DNA from: Acetatifactor sp.
Lineage (GTDB): Bacteria; Bacillota; Clostridia; Lachnospirales; Lachnospiraceae
Direction of reading: 5' to 3'
Assembly: GCA_022511465.1 (NCBI GenBank)
Contig: JAFLRM010000018.1
Span: 12,343 to 58,972 of the forward strand
Length of the DNA: 46,630 bases
The position numbers and the translations under genes were made by a program. Every line of letters begins with the position of its first letter. Within the stretch, counting starts at the first letter, position 1. This document shows, one piece after another, positions 8,392 to 16,105 of this stretch. The notes under the pieces are model-generated. The model did not search any database, was not told where the DNA came from, and saw only the letters and a list, made by a program, of their open reading frames with translations.

Positions 8392-8412
8392 ATGAAAAAA
8401 ATACCATGGTGA
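8392..8412 (+). CDS. Six-codon upstream ORF (MKKIPW) with the region's best ribosome site
   Basis: AGGAGAG at 8378-8384 sits nine bases ahead of ATG 8392. This opens a frame of only six codons ending TGA at 8410-8412, before the thioesterase start. It may be a translated leader that feeds ribosomes to the next gene, or the stump of an N-terminus shifted by an indel. No function can be stated. Confidence 0.35.
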   Translation: MKKIPW

Positions 8413-8429
8413 AAAGTGAAGGATCGGTG

Positions 8430-8846
8430 ATGCCGTACCATCACAAAGTGCAGTATTATGAGACGGATCGCATGGGCATCACCCATCACTCCAACTATGT
8501 CCGCTGGATGGAGGAGGCCAGGGTTGATTTCCTGGAACAGATCGGCTGGAGTTATAAGAAGCTGGAGGATGAGGGGATCATCTCGCCGGTGCTGGGAGTG
8601 GAGTGTCACTATCAAAAGACCACTACCTTTGCCGACGAGATCAGTATTGAGGTGTCGGTGAAGGAGTTTAAGGGCGTGAAGCTGTCATTGGCCTATGTGA
8701 TGCGAAAGACCTTGGACGGCACGGAGGTCTGTACAGGCAGCTCAGAACATTGCTTTTTGGACAGCGACTCCAGGCCGGTGAATCTGAAGCGGAAATATCC
8801 GGACTTTTATGAGGTGCTGACACAGTTATCGCAATTTTGTTTGTAA
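8430..8846 (+). CDS. Acyl-CoA thioesterase, 4-hydroxybenzoyl-CoA thioesterase (YbgC/FadM) type
   Basis: The 138-residue hotdog-fold protein carries the family signature YYETDRMGITHHSNYVRWMEEARVDFLEQIGWSY near the N-terminus. The Asp of YETDRMG is the catalytic acid of this group. These enzymes hydrolyse acyl-CoA thioesters in the cytoplasm; the chain preference cannot be read here. The start at 8430 (MPYHHKVQYYETD) matches the family N-terminus and has GAAGGA six bases ahead. An alternative in-frame ATG at 8406 adds eight residues. A six-codon ORF with a better ribosome site ends 17 bases before this start, so translation may be coupled. Confidence 0.88.
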   Translation: MPYHHKVQYYETDRMGITHHSNYVRWMEEARVDFLEQIGWSYKKLEDEGIISPVLGVECHYQKTTTFADEISIEVSVKEFKGVKLSLAYVMRKTLDGTEVCTGSSEHCFLDSDSRPVNLKRKYPDFYEVLTQLSQFCL

Positions 8847-8954
8847 ATATTTTGAAAAATATTGACATTTTTACAAAAGTGGACAGTATAGAGGCGTTTA
8901 TGGAGCAGATAGAAGCCTGAATTTACGCGAAGCAAGGATGATGGGGGCAAAAGT

Positions 8955-9683
8955 ATGGCGATAGAGAACGGCGAGTGGATCATGCACGGTGTGGATCTGG
9001 ATGATCCCATCCGCATCAAGTCGGCGGAAGAGTTGATCGACTATGTGAATCAGGTGGGCTTTCTGCCGTTGTTTAAGAACGAGGTGGACGGCTTTTCCGT
9101 GGAGGAGCGCACCGCGGCGGAGTACTGGTGGTGCGAGAATGTGGAGGTAGATCCCTGGATGTGGAGGGAGATCATTGCCCGGTCGGGGGAGGTAGCCTAC
9201 GGCAAGTTTTTTAACAAGAGGGCCGGTTTTATCTCAAAAGAGTGGTTTCCCTATTTTGCCAACTACCGCAGGGATGGCTATGACTTTGATGCCAGATATG
9301 ACGACGAGCTTGCCGGTATCCGCAGCAAGAAGATTATGGATCTCTTTGGGGAGGATCACGAGAAGCAGTTGTACTCCTTTGAGGTGAAAAAGAACGCCGG
9401 CTTTGGCAAGGGCGGCGAGAAGAATTTCGATGGTGTGATCACGGAGCTGCAGATGCAGACCTATCTGGTGATGAGGGACTTTCGGTGCAAAAGGAACAAG
9501 GCGGGCGTGGAGTACGGCTGGCCGGTCTCCGTGTACAGTATGCCGGAGCAGCTGTGGGGCTATGACTGGATTGCCTCCGCTTATGGTGAGGATCCAGGGG
9601 CCTCCCTGGAGCGTATCGTGAACCATGTGCGAAAGATGTACCCTGAGGCTACGGACAGGCAGATTTTGGCAATCTGCAGGTAG
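8955..9683 (+). CDS. AlkZ-related (YcaQ-like winged-helix) protein
   Basis: This 242-residue soluble protein shows the pattern EYWWCENVEVDPWMWREIIARSGEVAYGKFFNKRAGFISKEWFPYF, which I associate with short 'AlkZ-related' proteins of Clostridia. AlkZ/YcaQ enzymes are DNA glycosylases acting on alkylated or cross-linked bases. This protein is much shorter than AlkZ (about 400 residues), and I cannot identify the catalytic QxD/QxQ motif, so enzymatic activity should not be assumed. A possible promoter, TTGACA at 8862-8867 with TATAGA at 8887-8892 (a long 19-base spacer), precedes it. It stands alone before the T-box transcript. Confidence 0.5.
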   Translation: MAIENGEWIMHGVDLDDPIRIKSAEELIDYVNQVGFLPLFKNEVDGFSVEERTAAEYWWCENVEVDPWMWREIIARSGEVAYGKFFNKRAGFISKEWFPYFANYRRDGYDFDARYDDELAGIRSKKIMDLFGEDHEKQLYSFEVKKNAGFGKGGEKNFDGVITELQMQTYLVMRDFRCKRNKAGVEYGWPVSVYSMPEQLWGYDWIASAYGEDPGASLERIVNHVRKMYPEATDRQILAICR

Positions 9684-9703
9684 GAATTTCTCACACTTCC
9701 CTC

Positions 9704-9732
9704 TTGACAAAATAAGGTTTAGGCTTTATTCT
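9704..9732 (+). promoter_or_regulatory. Sigma-A promoter of the T-box/trpXYZ transcript
   Basis: TTGACA at 9704-9709, a 17-base spacer and TATTCT at 9727-9732 match the vegetative consensus closely. Transcription would start near 9739, just ahead of the T-box stem I. Confidence 0.85.
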
Positions 9733-9738
9733 ATTATC

Positions 9739-10040
9739 CATAAGTTAAAACTTATACATTTTAGTAAACCTGTGAGAAAGAGAAGTAAGCGAAATGCGAG
9801 TATCTCAGAGAGCCGCGGATGGTGGAAAGCGGTATAGGAGCGTTCGCTGAATGGACTTTTGAGGCCGGACTGAAAAGAAATGAGTAGGTTTCGGCGGGAT
9901 TCGGACCCGTTATCAAGCCGATGGATATGATAGTATTCAGAGTAAGTGGACTGGAAAGTCAATTTGAGTGGTACCGCGATGATGATCCAACGATTATTGC
10001 CGCCTCAAATGCGCAGATTGCGTGTTTGAGGCGGTTTTCT
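9739..10040 (+). ncRNA. T-box riboswitch, tryptophan-specific (UGG specifier)
   Basis: The leader has the T-box landmarks. The loop-E pair AGTA (9784-9787) and GAA (9849-9851) flanks the specifier. The codon directly after GAA is TGG (9852-9854) followed by A, so tRNA-Trp is the expected ligand. The conserved T-box sequence TTTGAGTGGTACCGCG lies at 9963-9978 with the UGGU bulge at 9969-9972. TTTGAG (9963-9968) can pair with CTCAAA (10004-10009) as antiterminator. The same bases are otherwise used by the terminator CCGCCTCAAA/TTTGAGGCGG plus TTTTCT. Uncharged tRNA-Trp should therefore favour read-through into the transporter genes. The trpXYZ/T-box pairing is known from Firmicutes. Confidence 0.93.
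10000..10040 (+). terminator. T-box regulated terminator
   Basis: CCGCCTCAAA (10000-10009) pairs with TTTGAGGCGG (10025-10034), followed by TTTT. It competes with the antiterminator of the T-box. Confidence 0.92.
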
Positions 10041-10137
10041 GCGTGTCTCTTCCTTATAGGTTTACCAGTTTCGGCAATTTGTGTGGGAGCGTCACAAATT
10101 TGCCCTGTCATGGGAACGCTTCGGAATGGAGGAAATT

Positions 10138-11136
10138 ATGAAAAAGAAACTTTTGACAGTAACGTTGACAGCAGTTATGGCAGTGGCCATGCTTACCGGC
10201 TGCGGATCCAAGTCCGATGACAGCTACACTATCGGCATCTCCCAGTTTGCGGTACACGGCTCCCTGGACAACTGCAGGGAGGGGTTTTTGGCCGGACTGG
10301 CAGAGGAAGGCATCGTGGAGGGTGAAAACCTGACTGTCGAGTATGTGAACGCACAGGCGGATCCCGGTACCGCAGCTATGACCGCAGACAATTTTGTCAG
10401 CAAGAAGGTGGACCTGATCTGTGCCATTGCAACTCCTGCCGCCACGACGGCATATAATGCGACTATGGAAACCAATATTCCCGTGATCTATACCGCTGTG
10501 TCCGATCCTGCTGAGGCGGGGCTGGCAAACGCGGACGGAAGTTCTGTGGGCAATATCACCGGCACCTCCGACGCTCTGGCAGTGGATGCACAGCTTCGGA
10601 TGATCCGCGAAGTGCTTCCGGACGCTAAGAAGGTCGGCATTATCTACACCACCAGCGAGGCAAATTCCATCAGCACCGTGAGACAGTATGAAGAGTTGGC
10701 CGGCATCTATGGTTTTGAGATCGTTTCCACCGGTGTGACTTCCATCTCTGAGGTTCAGCTGGCAGCGGCTGACTTAGTGAGCAAGGTTGATTGTATCAGC
10801 AATATGACCGACAACACCGTAGTGAGTGCACTGCAGAGTGTTCTGGAGGAGGCCAACAAGAAGAATATTCCTGTGTTCGGCTCCGAGGTGGAGCAGGTGA
10901 AGGCCGGATGTGTGGCTTCCATGGGTCTGGAGTACTATGAGCTTGGCATTCAGACCGGTAAGATGGCAGCAAAGGTGCTGAAGGGTGAGGCCAAAGCTTC
11001 CGAGATGAAATATGAGGTGATCTCCGAGCCCAGCTTGTATGTAAACTTTGCGGCAGCAGAGAAGATTGGACTGGTACTGCCTGCGAATTATGCGAATGAT
11101 GCTTACCAGTCCTTCGATGAGATCATTGTAGAGTAA
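10138..11136 (+). CDS. trpX: Tryptophan ABC transporter substrate-binding lipoprotein
   Basis: This 332-residue protein has a lipoprotein signal with lipobox LTGC (Cys22) and then the ABC_sub_bind fold (YTIGISQFAVHGSLDNCREGFLAGLAEEG, ICAIATPAATTAYN, PVIYTAVSDPAEAGL). This family binds amino acids. TrpX is its member linked to tryptophan by genomic context, and here the Trp-specific T-box directly upstream supports that assignment. GGAGG lies six bases ahead of ATG 10138. The frame opens further upstream within the T-box region, which is not used. It works with the permease and ATPase that follow. The substrate is inferred from the riboswitch, not from binding residues. Confidence 0.88.
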   Translation: MKKKLLTVTLTAVMAVAMLTGCGSKSDDSYTIGISQFAVHGSLDNCREGFLAGLAEEGIVEGENLTVEYVNAQADPGTAAMTADNFVSKKVDLICAIATPAATTAYNATMETNIPVIYTAVSDPAEAGLANADGSSVGNITGTSDALAVDAQLRMIREVLPDAKKVGIIYTTSEANSISTVRQYEELAGIYGFEIVSTGVTSISEVQLAAADLVSKVDCISNMTDNTVVSALQSVLEEANKKNIPVFGSEVEQVKAGCVASMGLEYYELGIQTGKMAAKVLKGEAKASEMKYEVISEPSLYVNFAAAEKIGLVLPANYANDAYQSFDEIIVE

Positions 11137-11177
11137 CACATGTTATTTGACTTTATGACAGATTTTAGGAGGTCGAG

Positions 11178-12056
11178 ATGGCACTTATCTTAAGTGTACT
11201 GGAACAGGGGATGATATACGGCATCCTGGCATTGGGAGTCTATATTACCTATAAAATACTAGATTTCCCGGATCTGACGGTGGACGGCAGCTTCCCTTTT
11301 GGTGCGGCCATCACCGTGCGGATGATCGGTGGGATGGGGCTGCCGGCGGTTCTGGCACTTCCGGTTTCTTTTCTGGGCGGAGCCCTGGTGGGAATTTGCA
11401 CCGGACTGATCCATGTGAAGCTGAAGGTCCGCGATCTGTTGTCCGGTATTGTCATGATGACCGGTCTTTACACAGTCAACCTATGGATGGCGGGGAGTGG
11501 TTATGTGCCGATCTTCAACAAGGAGACTATCTTTAACAACTCCTTTGTCAACAAGCTTTTTCCTGACTTTTTGTCGGAGTTTAAGGTGGTGATCATCATT
11601 TTTCTGATCACAATGGCGGCAAAATTTCTGTTGGATTGGTACATGAGTACCAAGTCGGGCTTTCTGCTTCGGGCGGTGGGCGATAACGACGTCATCGTGA
11701 CCAGCCTTGGTGTAGATAAGGGGCTTGTAAAGATTGTAGGCTTGTCCATTGCAAACGGTTTAGTGTCTTTGAGCGGCTGCATCTATGCACAACAGCAGAG
11801 GAGTTTTGAAATCTCCATCGGAACCGGTGCGGTGGTTATCGGTTTGGCCAGCGTGATCATTGGAACCAGTCTATTCAAGAAAGTGACATTATTGCGGGTG
11901 ACCAGCAGTGTAGTGCTTGGTTCCATTCTCTACAAGGCATGTGTGGCACTGGCCATGTTTGCCGGAATCGATGCCAACGCGATCAAGCTGATCACGGCAG
12001 TGCTGTTCCTGATCATTCTGGTGATCAGTATGGATAGAAAGAAGGTGAAGAGGTAA
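11178..12056 (+). CDS. trpY: Tryptophan ABC transporter permease
   Basis: The 292-residue integral membrane protein has about eight helices and the branched-chain-amino-acid-type (BPD_transp_2) pattern: ALGVYITYKILDFPDLTVDGSFPFGAA near the start and GFLLRAVGDNDVIVTSLGVDKGLVKIVGLSIANGLVSLSG in the cytoplasmic coupling loop. It would form the membrane channel for the tryptophan delivered by TrpX. AGGAGG precedes the ATG at 11178, and the stop TAA overlaps the next gene's ATG by one base, so translation is coupled to trpZ. Confidence 0.87.
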   Translation: MALILSVLEQGMIYGILALGVYITYKILDFPDLTVDGSFPFGAAITVRMIGGMGLPAVLALPVSFLGGALVGICTGLIHVKLKVRDLLSGIVMMTGLYTVNLWMAGSGYVPIFNKETIFNNSFVNKLFPDFLSEFKVVIIIFLITMAAKFLLDWYMSTKSGFLLRAVGDNDVIVTSLGVDKGLVKIVGLSIANGLVSLSGCIYAQQQRSFEISIGTGAVVIGLASVIIGTSLFKKVTLLRVTSSVVLGSILYKACVALAMFAGIDANAIKLITAVLFLIILVISMDRKKVKR

Positions 12057-12829
12057 TGCTGGAGCTTATAAACATTTCTAAGAACTACAACCCCGGTTCC
12101 GTCAATGAGCTGTGTCTTTTTCAAGATTTTTGCCTGAAAGTTCAGGACGGCGAGTTTGTGTCCGTGGTGGGAAGCAACGGTTCCGGCAAAACCTCTATGC
12201 TCAACCTTATCTGTGGAAGCATTGATGCGGATGCCGGCCAGATCCTGGTGAACGGTCAGGATATCGGCAAGCAGAAAGATTTTATCCGCCAGCGCCGCAT
12301 CGGCAGAGTGTATCAGGATCCGTCCAAGGGTACCTGTCCCAGTATGACTATTCTGGAGAATATGTCTCTTGCGGAGAACAAGGGAAAGCCTTACAATCTG
12401 GGTCGCGGAGTCAACAAGGCCAGGGTGGAGGCATATCGTGATATGCTTAGACCTCTTAATTTGGGTTTGGAGGATAAGATGGGAGTACAGGTGGGATCGC
12501 TGTCCGGTGGTCAACGTCAAGCACTGGCGCTTCTCATGGCTACCATGACCCCGATTGACTTCCTGATCCTGGATGAACATACGGCTGCTCTTGACCCCAA
12601 GACGGCGGAGATTATTATGGAGCTTACCGACAAGGTGGTGCAGGAGAAGCAGGTGACCACCATCATGGTCACTCATAATCTGCGCTATGCAGTGGAGTAC
12701 GGCAATCGGCTCATTATGATGCATGAGGGAAATGTGATCCTGGACAAAGCCGGGGAAGAGAAACAGAATGTAGACCCCGAAGAGATCATGGCAATCTTCA
12801 ACCGCATCAGTGTAGAGTGTGGAAATTAA
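12056..12829 (+). CDS. trpZ: Tryptophan ABC transporter ATP-binding protein
   Basis: The 257-residue ATPase has all the nucleotide-binding motifs in order: Walker A GSNGSGKTS, Q-loop in RVYQDPSKGT, signature LSGGQRQALAL, Walker B FLILDEHTAALDP and the switch His in MVTHNLRYA. The Walker B sequence DEHTAALD is the form seen in this transporter family. It powers uptake through TrpY on the inner face of the membrane. Its ATG overlaps the trpY stop. A hairpin at 12867-12902 probably ends the operon. Confidence 0.88.
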   Translation: MLELINISKNYNPGSVNELCLFQDFCLKVQDGEFVSVVGSNGSGKTSMLNLICGSIDADAGQILVNGQDIGKQKDFIRQRRIGRVYQDPSKGTCPSMTILENMSLAENKGKPYNLGRGVNKARVEAYRDMLRPLNLGLEDKMGVQVGSLSGGQRQALALLMATMTPIDFLILDEHTAALDPKTAEIIMELTDKVVQEKQVTTIMVTHNLRYAVEYGNRLIMMHEGNVILDKAGEEKQNVDPEEIMAIFNRISVECGN

Positions 12830-12866
12830 AATGTAATTTAATAATTTAAATAAAAATGATAGAAGA

Positions 12867-12913
12867 GGACAGTTGGCACAGAGCTTATGGCGGCAACTGT
12901 CCTTATTTGTTAT
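12867..12913 (+). terminator. Probable terminator of trpXYZ
   Basis: GGACAGTTG and CAACTGTCC form a nine-base stem with an 18-base loop, followed by TTATTTGTT. The broken T run lowers confidence. Confidence 0.6.
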
Positions 12914-13017
12914 ATTTTGTGTCACGGCCGCATAATATATTATAGGGACAAACATTGTGAGACAGTTTTGGGACAAGTCAGGGGAATATAATAACATATG
13001 TAATGGAAGGACGTGAC

Positions 13018-13698
13018 ATGGGTTATATGGAATTGGAGTGGCAGTTGGCTGGAAGGATAAAATCCGTTTTGATCGTGGTTCTGTGCGCTCTGCTGGTGCT
13101 ATACTATGCGTATACAGCAGGGGACAAGCTGTCGGAAGATAATTTTGGATATCATTTCAAAGAAAACACAGAAAGCAATACTGAGACGGGGGTGCAAGTA
13201 TTTGTGACAGATGGACAAGCACTAAGTTATGACAATCCCATTGATGCTTTTTTTCTCGGAGAGGAGAAGATACCGGAGAGTATGCGAAAGCGGTGGCTGA
13301 TCCTCTATCTGGATGCGTGGGAGGCGGAGCTTGCCCATGCGTATGAGTTGATAGAAGGAGAACTGCCGGAAAGTTTCTTTCGGGAGAATGGCTACGGTCA
13401 ACGAGCTCTGCAGGCATTTAATAACTTTTCAGAGGCACAGGGTTATCTGGAGGACTATTATGTGAATGACGTTTTTTCTTCGGGCGGACAGGAGAACAGC
13501 CTGACCATGCTCGGTGTGAGGCTGGAACTGATCAGGACCCAGACACTTCGACTTTACGAGGAGATTGGGGAGAGAGGGATAGTGGAGCTTCGTCTGAGCG
13601 AAGACGGGCAGTTAGAGAAGAGAAAGCTTGAAGCGTCAGATCTTTATTTGTTTTCAGAAAGAGAAGCCATGCAAATGGTGGAGTTGATATATAAATAG
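13018..13698 (+). CDS. Small single-span membrane protein of unknown function
   Basis: I do not recognise this 226-residue protein. It has a short cytoplasmic N-terminus, one membrane helix (about 15-35, SVLIVVLCALLVLYYAYTAG) and an outside or soluble domain of about 190 residues rich in Glu, Leu and Tyr with predicted helices. There is no Cys pair or known motif. ATG 13018 is preferred over the in-frame ATG 13003 because GGAAGGA lies six bases ahead. TATAAT at 12987-12992 may be its -10 element. It stands alone between two terminators. Confidence 0.7.
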   Translation: MGYMELEWQLAGRIKSVLIVVLCALLVLYYAYTAGDKLSEDNFGYHFKENTESNTETGVQVFVTDGQALSYDNPIDAFFLGEEKIPESMRKRWLILYLDAWEAELAHAYELIEGELPESFFRENGYGQRALQAFNNFSEAQGYLEDYYVNDVFSSGGQENSLTMLGVRLELIRTQTLRLYEEIGERGIVELRLSEDGQLEKRKLEASDLYLFSEREAMQMVELIYK

Positions 13699-13710
13699 CG
13701 GTAGTTATAT

Positions 13711-13741
13711 AAAAAGGAAGGCCCCATGGCCTTCCTTTTTC
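13711..13741. terminator. Bidirectional terminator
   Basis: AAAAAGGAAGGCC and GGCCTTCCTTTTT form a perfect stem with a CCAT loop. Both strands end in T runs, so it serves the membrane protein gene on the plus strand and pyrI on the minus strand. Confidence 0.92.
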
Positions 13742-13762
13742 TTGTCTATTGTGTGACCCCGG

Positions 13763-14194
13763 TCAAAACTTTTCGGAATATTTTTCTTCACAGTATTTGC
13801 AGCGGTAGATGGCTTTCTCTTCGTCTGCCAAGGTGAAAATGTGAGGCAGGCCTTGTTCGATGGAAGTGATGCATCTGGGATTGTGGCATTTGATCACATT
13901 CTTGATCCGGCGGGGAAGTACCAAGTCTTTCTTTTCTACGATATCCCCGTTTTTGATCACATTGACGGTGATGTTGTGGTCGATGAACGCCAGCACATCC
14001 AGATCCAGTGTGTCAATGTCACATTCTACTTTCAGAATATCTTTCTTGCCCAGCTTAACGCTGCGGGCATTTTTGATGATAGCCACCGTGCAGTCCAGTT
14101 TGTCCAGCTGCAGATGCTCATAGAGGGAGAGACTTTTACCGGCTTTGATGTGATCCAATACGAAGCCTTCCTCGATTTTTCCTACGTTTAACAT
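13763..14194 (-). CDS. pyrI: Aspartate carbamoyltransferase regulatory subunit
   Basis: The 143-residue protein has the allosteric nucleotide-binding domain (GKIEEGFVLDHIKAGKS at the N-terminus) and the zinc domain with four cysteines, CHNPRC and CKYCEEKY. These grip the catalytic chain. It gives ATP/CTP control to PyrB in the first committed step of pyrimidine synthesis. It lies 66 bases downstream of pyrB on the same strand, with AAAGGTGAGG ahead of its ATG. No Cys ligand is missing. Confidence 0.96.
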   Translation of the reverse strand: MLNVGKIEEGFVLDHIKAGKSLSLYEHLQLDKLDCTVAIIKNARSVKLGKKDILKVECDIDTLDLDVLAFIDHNITVNVIKNGDIVEKKDLVLPRRIKNVIKCHNPRCITSIEQGLPHIFTLADEEKAIYRCKYCEEKYSEKF

Positions 14195-14260
14195 ATGGAA
14201 ACCTCACCTTTCTATCTTGATTATCATATAGTCTATTGTCAGATGCTTTTATAAATTAAA

Positions 14261-15175
14261 TCATACTATAATATTTAAAAGTGTCAGGATCAACGCCATT
14301 CTCACGTACACACCATACTTGGCCTGACGGAAATAGGCGGCTCTGGGATCGTCATCCACCTCCACGGAGATCTCATTGACGCGGGGGAGAGGATGCAGTA
14401 CTAACATTTTCTCCTTTGCCAGTTTCATCTTGTTGGAATCCAGGATGTAGAAATCCTTTAAGCGGACGTAATCCTCCTCGTTGAAGAAGCGCTCCTTCTG
14501 AACACGGGTCATGTAGAGCAGATCCAGATCCGGCATAACTTCCTCCAGGCGGATCACCTCCTCATAGGAGATACCTTTCTCCTTCAGCATGTCAGTGATA
14601 TAGTCCGGCACTTTCAATTCCTCCGGAGAAATGAAAACAAAACGGATGTTATCATATCGAACCAATGCATTGATCAGAGAGTGGACGGTTCGACCAAATT
14701 TTAAATCGCCGCAAAGGCCTATGGTAAAACCGCTCAGGCTGCCGTTCAGGCTTCGTATGGTCAGAAGGTCTGTCAGTGTCTGGGTGGGGTGCTGGTGCCC
14801 GCCGTCTCCGGCATTGATCACGGGGATACCGGATCTTTCGGCGGCGACCATGGGTGCGCCCTCTTTGGGGTGGCGCATGGCACAGATATCTGCGTAGCAA
14901 GAGATGACGCGGATCGTGTCGGAAACGCTCTCGCCTTTGGCGGCGGAAGAGGAATTTGCGTCGGAGAATCCGATCACCCTGCCGCCCAGCCTGGTCATAG
15001 CGGACTCAAAACTTAGGCGGGTACGGGTGCTGGGTTCGTAGAAGCAGGTGGCCAAAATCTTGCCCTCACAGGCATGGGCATATTTTTCGGGATCGCGTTC
15101 AATATCGCCTGCAAGGTCAAAAAGATTGTCCAATTCTTCGGTGGTAAAGTCAAGTGGACTCATTAAGTGTCTCAT
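14261..15175 (-). CDS. pyrB: Aspartate carbamoyltransferase catalytic subunit
   Basis: This full-length 304-residue enzyme joins carbamoyl phosphate and aspartate. Active-site motifs are intact: [12 protein letters not shown] for phosphate binding, SSSAAKGES with the Lys contributed to the neighbouring chain, [15 protein letters not shown] and LHPLPR near the end. PyrI follows, so the holoenzyme is probably the ATCase form with regulatory chains. The remaining pyr genes are not in this window. AAAGAGG precedes the ATG. A terminator-like hairpin lies 40 bases upstream between the nitroreductase gene and pyrB, and I see no PyrR-type leader. Confidence 0.97.
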   Translation of the reverse strand: MRHLMSPLDFTTEELDNLFDLAGDIERDPEKYAHACEGKILATCFYEPSTRTRLSFESAMTRLGGRVIGFSDANSSSAAKGESVSDTIRVISCYADICAMRHPKEGAPMVAAERSGIPVINAGDGGHQHPTQTLTDLLTIRSLNGSLSGFTIGLCGDLKFGRTVHSLINALVRYDNIRFVFISPEELKVPDYITDMLKEKGISYEEVIRLEEVMPDLDLLYMTRVQKERFFNEEDYVRLKDFYILDSNKMKLAKEKMLVLHPLPRVNEISVEVDDDPRAAYFRQAKYGVYVRMALILTLLNIIV

Positions 15176-15212
15176 GGTTTGCCTCTTTCTGCGCAGAATG
15201 CCCGCGCTTAAT

Positions 15213-15245
15213 ATAAAAAGTCGAAGAGAAAAATCCCTTCGACTT
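15213..15245 (-). terminator. Terminator after the nitroreductase gene (possible attenuator of pyrB)
   Basis: On the minus strand AAGTCGAAG and CTTCGACTT form a nine-base stem followed by TTTTTA. It ends the nitroreductase transcript. Because pyrB starts only 38 bases further on and no separate pyrB promoter is obvious, read-through may matter. Confidence 0.8.
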
Positions 15246-15250
15246 CTACG

Positions 15251-15787
15251 TCACTTATAAGATAAAAGCTCCTCCACAGCCTTGCGCTTAGGAGCGGTAG
15301 GAGACTCAGCAGGATATCCGATGGGAATCAGAGCAATTAGGTCTCTGTCATCTGGGATCTCCAAAAGTTGAGATGCCTCTTCCTGATCAAAAATGCCCAT
15401 GATAACGGTTCCAAGTCCCTGCTCATAAGCTGCCAGACAAAAGGCTTCGCTGGCAACGCCCGCATCGAACATCTGCCAGGAATCACCACGGCCGGTGGTG
15501 AAAGAACCGTCCCTCTCAAAACCGCTGCGTCCCTTGACTACGGTGACAGCCACAACCATAGGTGCGTTTGCGATGATCTCGCCGTTGCGGGCATAAGCGG
15601 AGGTGCAGTGTGACAGCTTCTCCTTGGTCTCACCCTCCACTGCGATGTAACGGGTAATCTGGGTATGCTTCCAGCTGGGGGCATAGGAAGCCGCCTCCAC
15701 AATATCTGCCAGAACCTCATGGGAAACGGGTTGATCCGTAAACTGACGGATACTTCTGCGGCCTGTGATACATTCTTTTGCAGTCAT
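15251..15787 (-). CDS. Nitroreductase-family FMN enzyme
   Basis: The 178-residue protein has the family N-terminus RRSIRQFTDQPVSHEVLADIVEAASYAPSWKHTQ, where the Arg-Arg-Ser and the Ser-Trp-Lys region bind FMN. The C-terminal half has GLGTVIMGIFDQEEA and LIALIPIGYPAESP. Such enzymes reduce nitro compounds or other electron acceptors with NAD(P)H, and the natural substrate cannot be inferred. AGGAGG lies ahead of its ATG. A terminator separates it from pyrB. Confidence 0.9.
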   Translation of the reverse strand: MTAKECITGRRSIRQFTDQPVSHEVLADIVEAASYAPSWKHTQITRYIAVEGETKEKLSHCTSAYARNGEIIANAPMVVAVTVVKGRSGFERDGSFTTGRGDSWQMFDAGVASEAFCLAAYEQGLGTVIMGIFDQEEASQLLEIPDDRDLIALIPIGYPAESPTAPKRKAVEELLSYK

Positions 15788-15815
15788 GGTGATACCTCCT
15801 GAATATATTTTTTAT

Positions 15816-15844
15816 ATCTTATCATTTCTGACGCACAGTTGCAA
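15816..15844 (-). promoter_or_regulatory. Promoter of the nitroreductase gene
   Basis: On the minus strand TTGCAA (15844-15839), 17 bases and TAAGAT (15821-15816) form a reasonable vegetative promoter 29 bases before the start codon. Confidence 0.6.
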
Positions 15845-15897
15845 TTATAACTTGGGAAAAAATAGAGAAAATTTTTTCAAATACATATCAAAAAGTT

Positions 15898-15926
15898 TTG
15901 CATATGGCGTCGGCATCAATTATAAT
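15898..15926 (+). promoter_or_regulatory. Promoter of the structured leader and PH-domain gene
   Basis: TTGCAT (15898-15903), exactly 17 bases, then a perfect TATAAT (15921-15926). Transcription would start near 15932, at the first base of the long hairpin described next. Confidence 0.8.
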
Positions 15927-15942
15927 ATAATATGTGCAAAAG

Positions 15943-15971
15943 AAAACCAAGCGACGCCGCAGGCGGCATTT
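15943..15971 (+). repeat. 29-base direct repeat, copy 1
   Basis: Identical to 16055-16083. The core CGCCGCAGGCGGC is itself palindromic. In this copy the flanks extend the palindrome. Confidence 0.85.
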
Positions 15972-16054
15972 GGTTTTCATGCACATATTAACGAGCAAAC
16001 AGCCTGCGAGAGCAGGCAATGAGCGCTGAAAGCGCGTGTTTGCGAGTAAAGAGA

Positions 16055-16083
16055 AAAACCAAGCGACGCCGCAGGCGGCATTT
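16055..16083 (+). repeat. 29-base direct repeat, copy 2
   Basis: Identical to 15943-15971. It ends three bases before the AAGGAGG ribosome site of the next gene, so its hairpin could affect translation. Confidence 0.85.
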
Positions 16084-16105
16084 GCAAGGAGGAGTGAAAA
16101 GGAAG

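Larger units (their letters stand above)
15931..16083 (+). other. Highly structured 5' leader containing two copies of a 29-base repeat
   Basis: A nested hairpin spans 15931-15987 (TATGTGC/GCACATA, AAAACCAA/TTGGTTTT, GCCGC/GCGGC). A three-way junction spans 15995-16043: outer stem GCAAACA/TGTTTGC, with inner hairpins GCCTGC-gaga-GCAGGC and GCGCT-gaa-AGCGC. Positions 15943-15971 and 16055-16083 are identical. It may be a cis-regulatory RNA or a dispersed palindromic element that landed in the leader. It matches no riboswitch class that I know. Confidence 0.6.

Noticed and set aside
11930..12997. 355-codon open frame opposite trpY and trpZ
   Set aside because: Antisense to clear transporter genes, no recognisable protein pattern and no ribosome site in a sensible place.
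16019..16105. N-terminal extension of the PH-domain protein
   Set aside because: It would read through the three-way junction and the 29-base repeat, giving an Arg/Lys-rich stretch unlike the family. Good ribosome sites lie after it.
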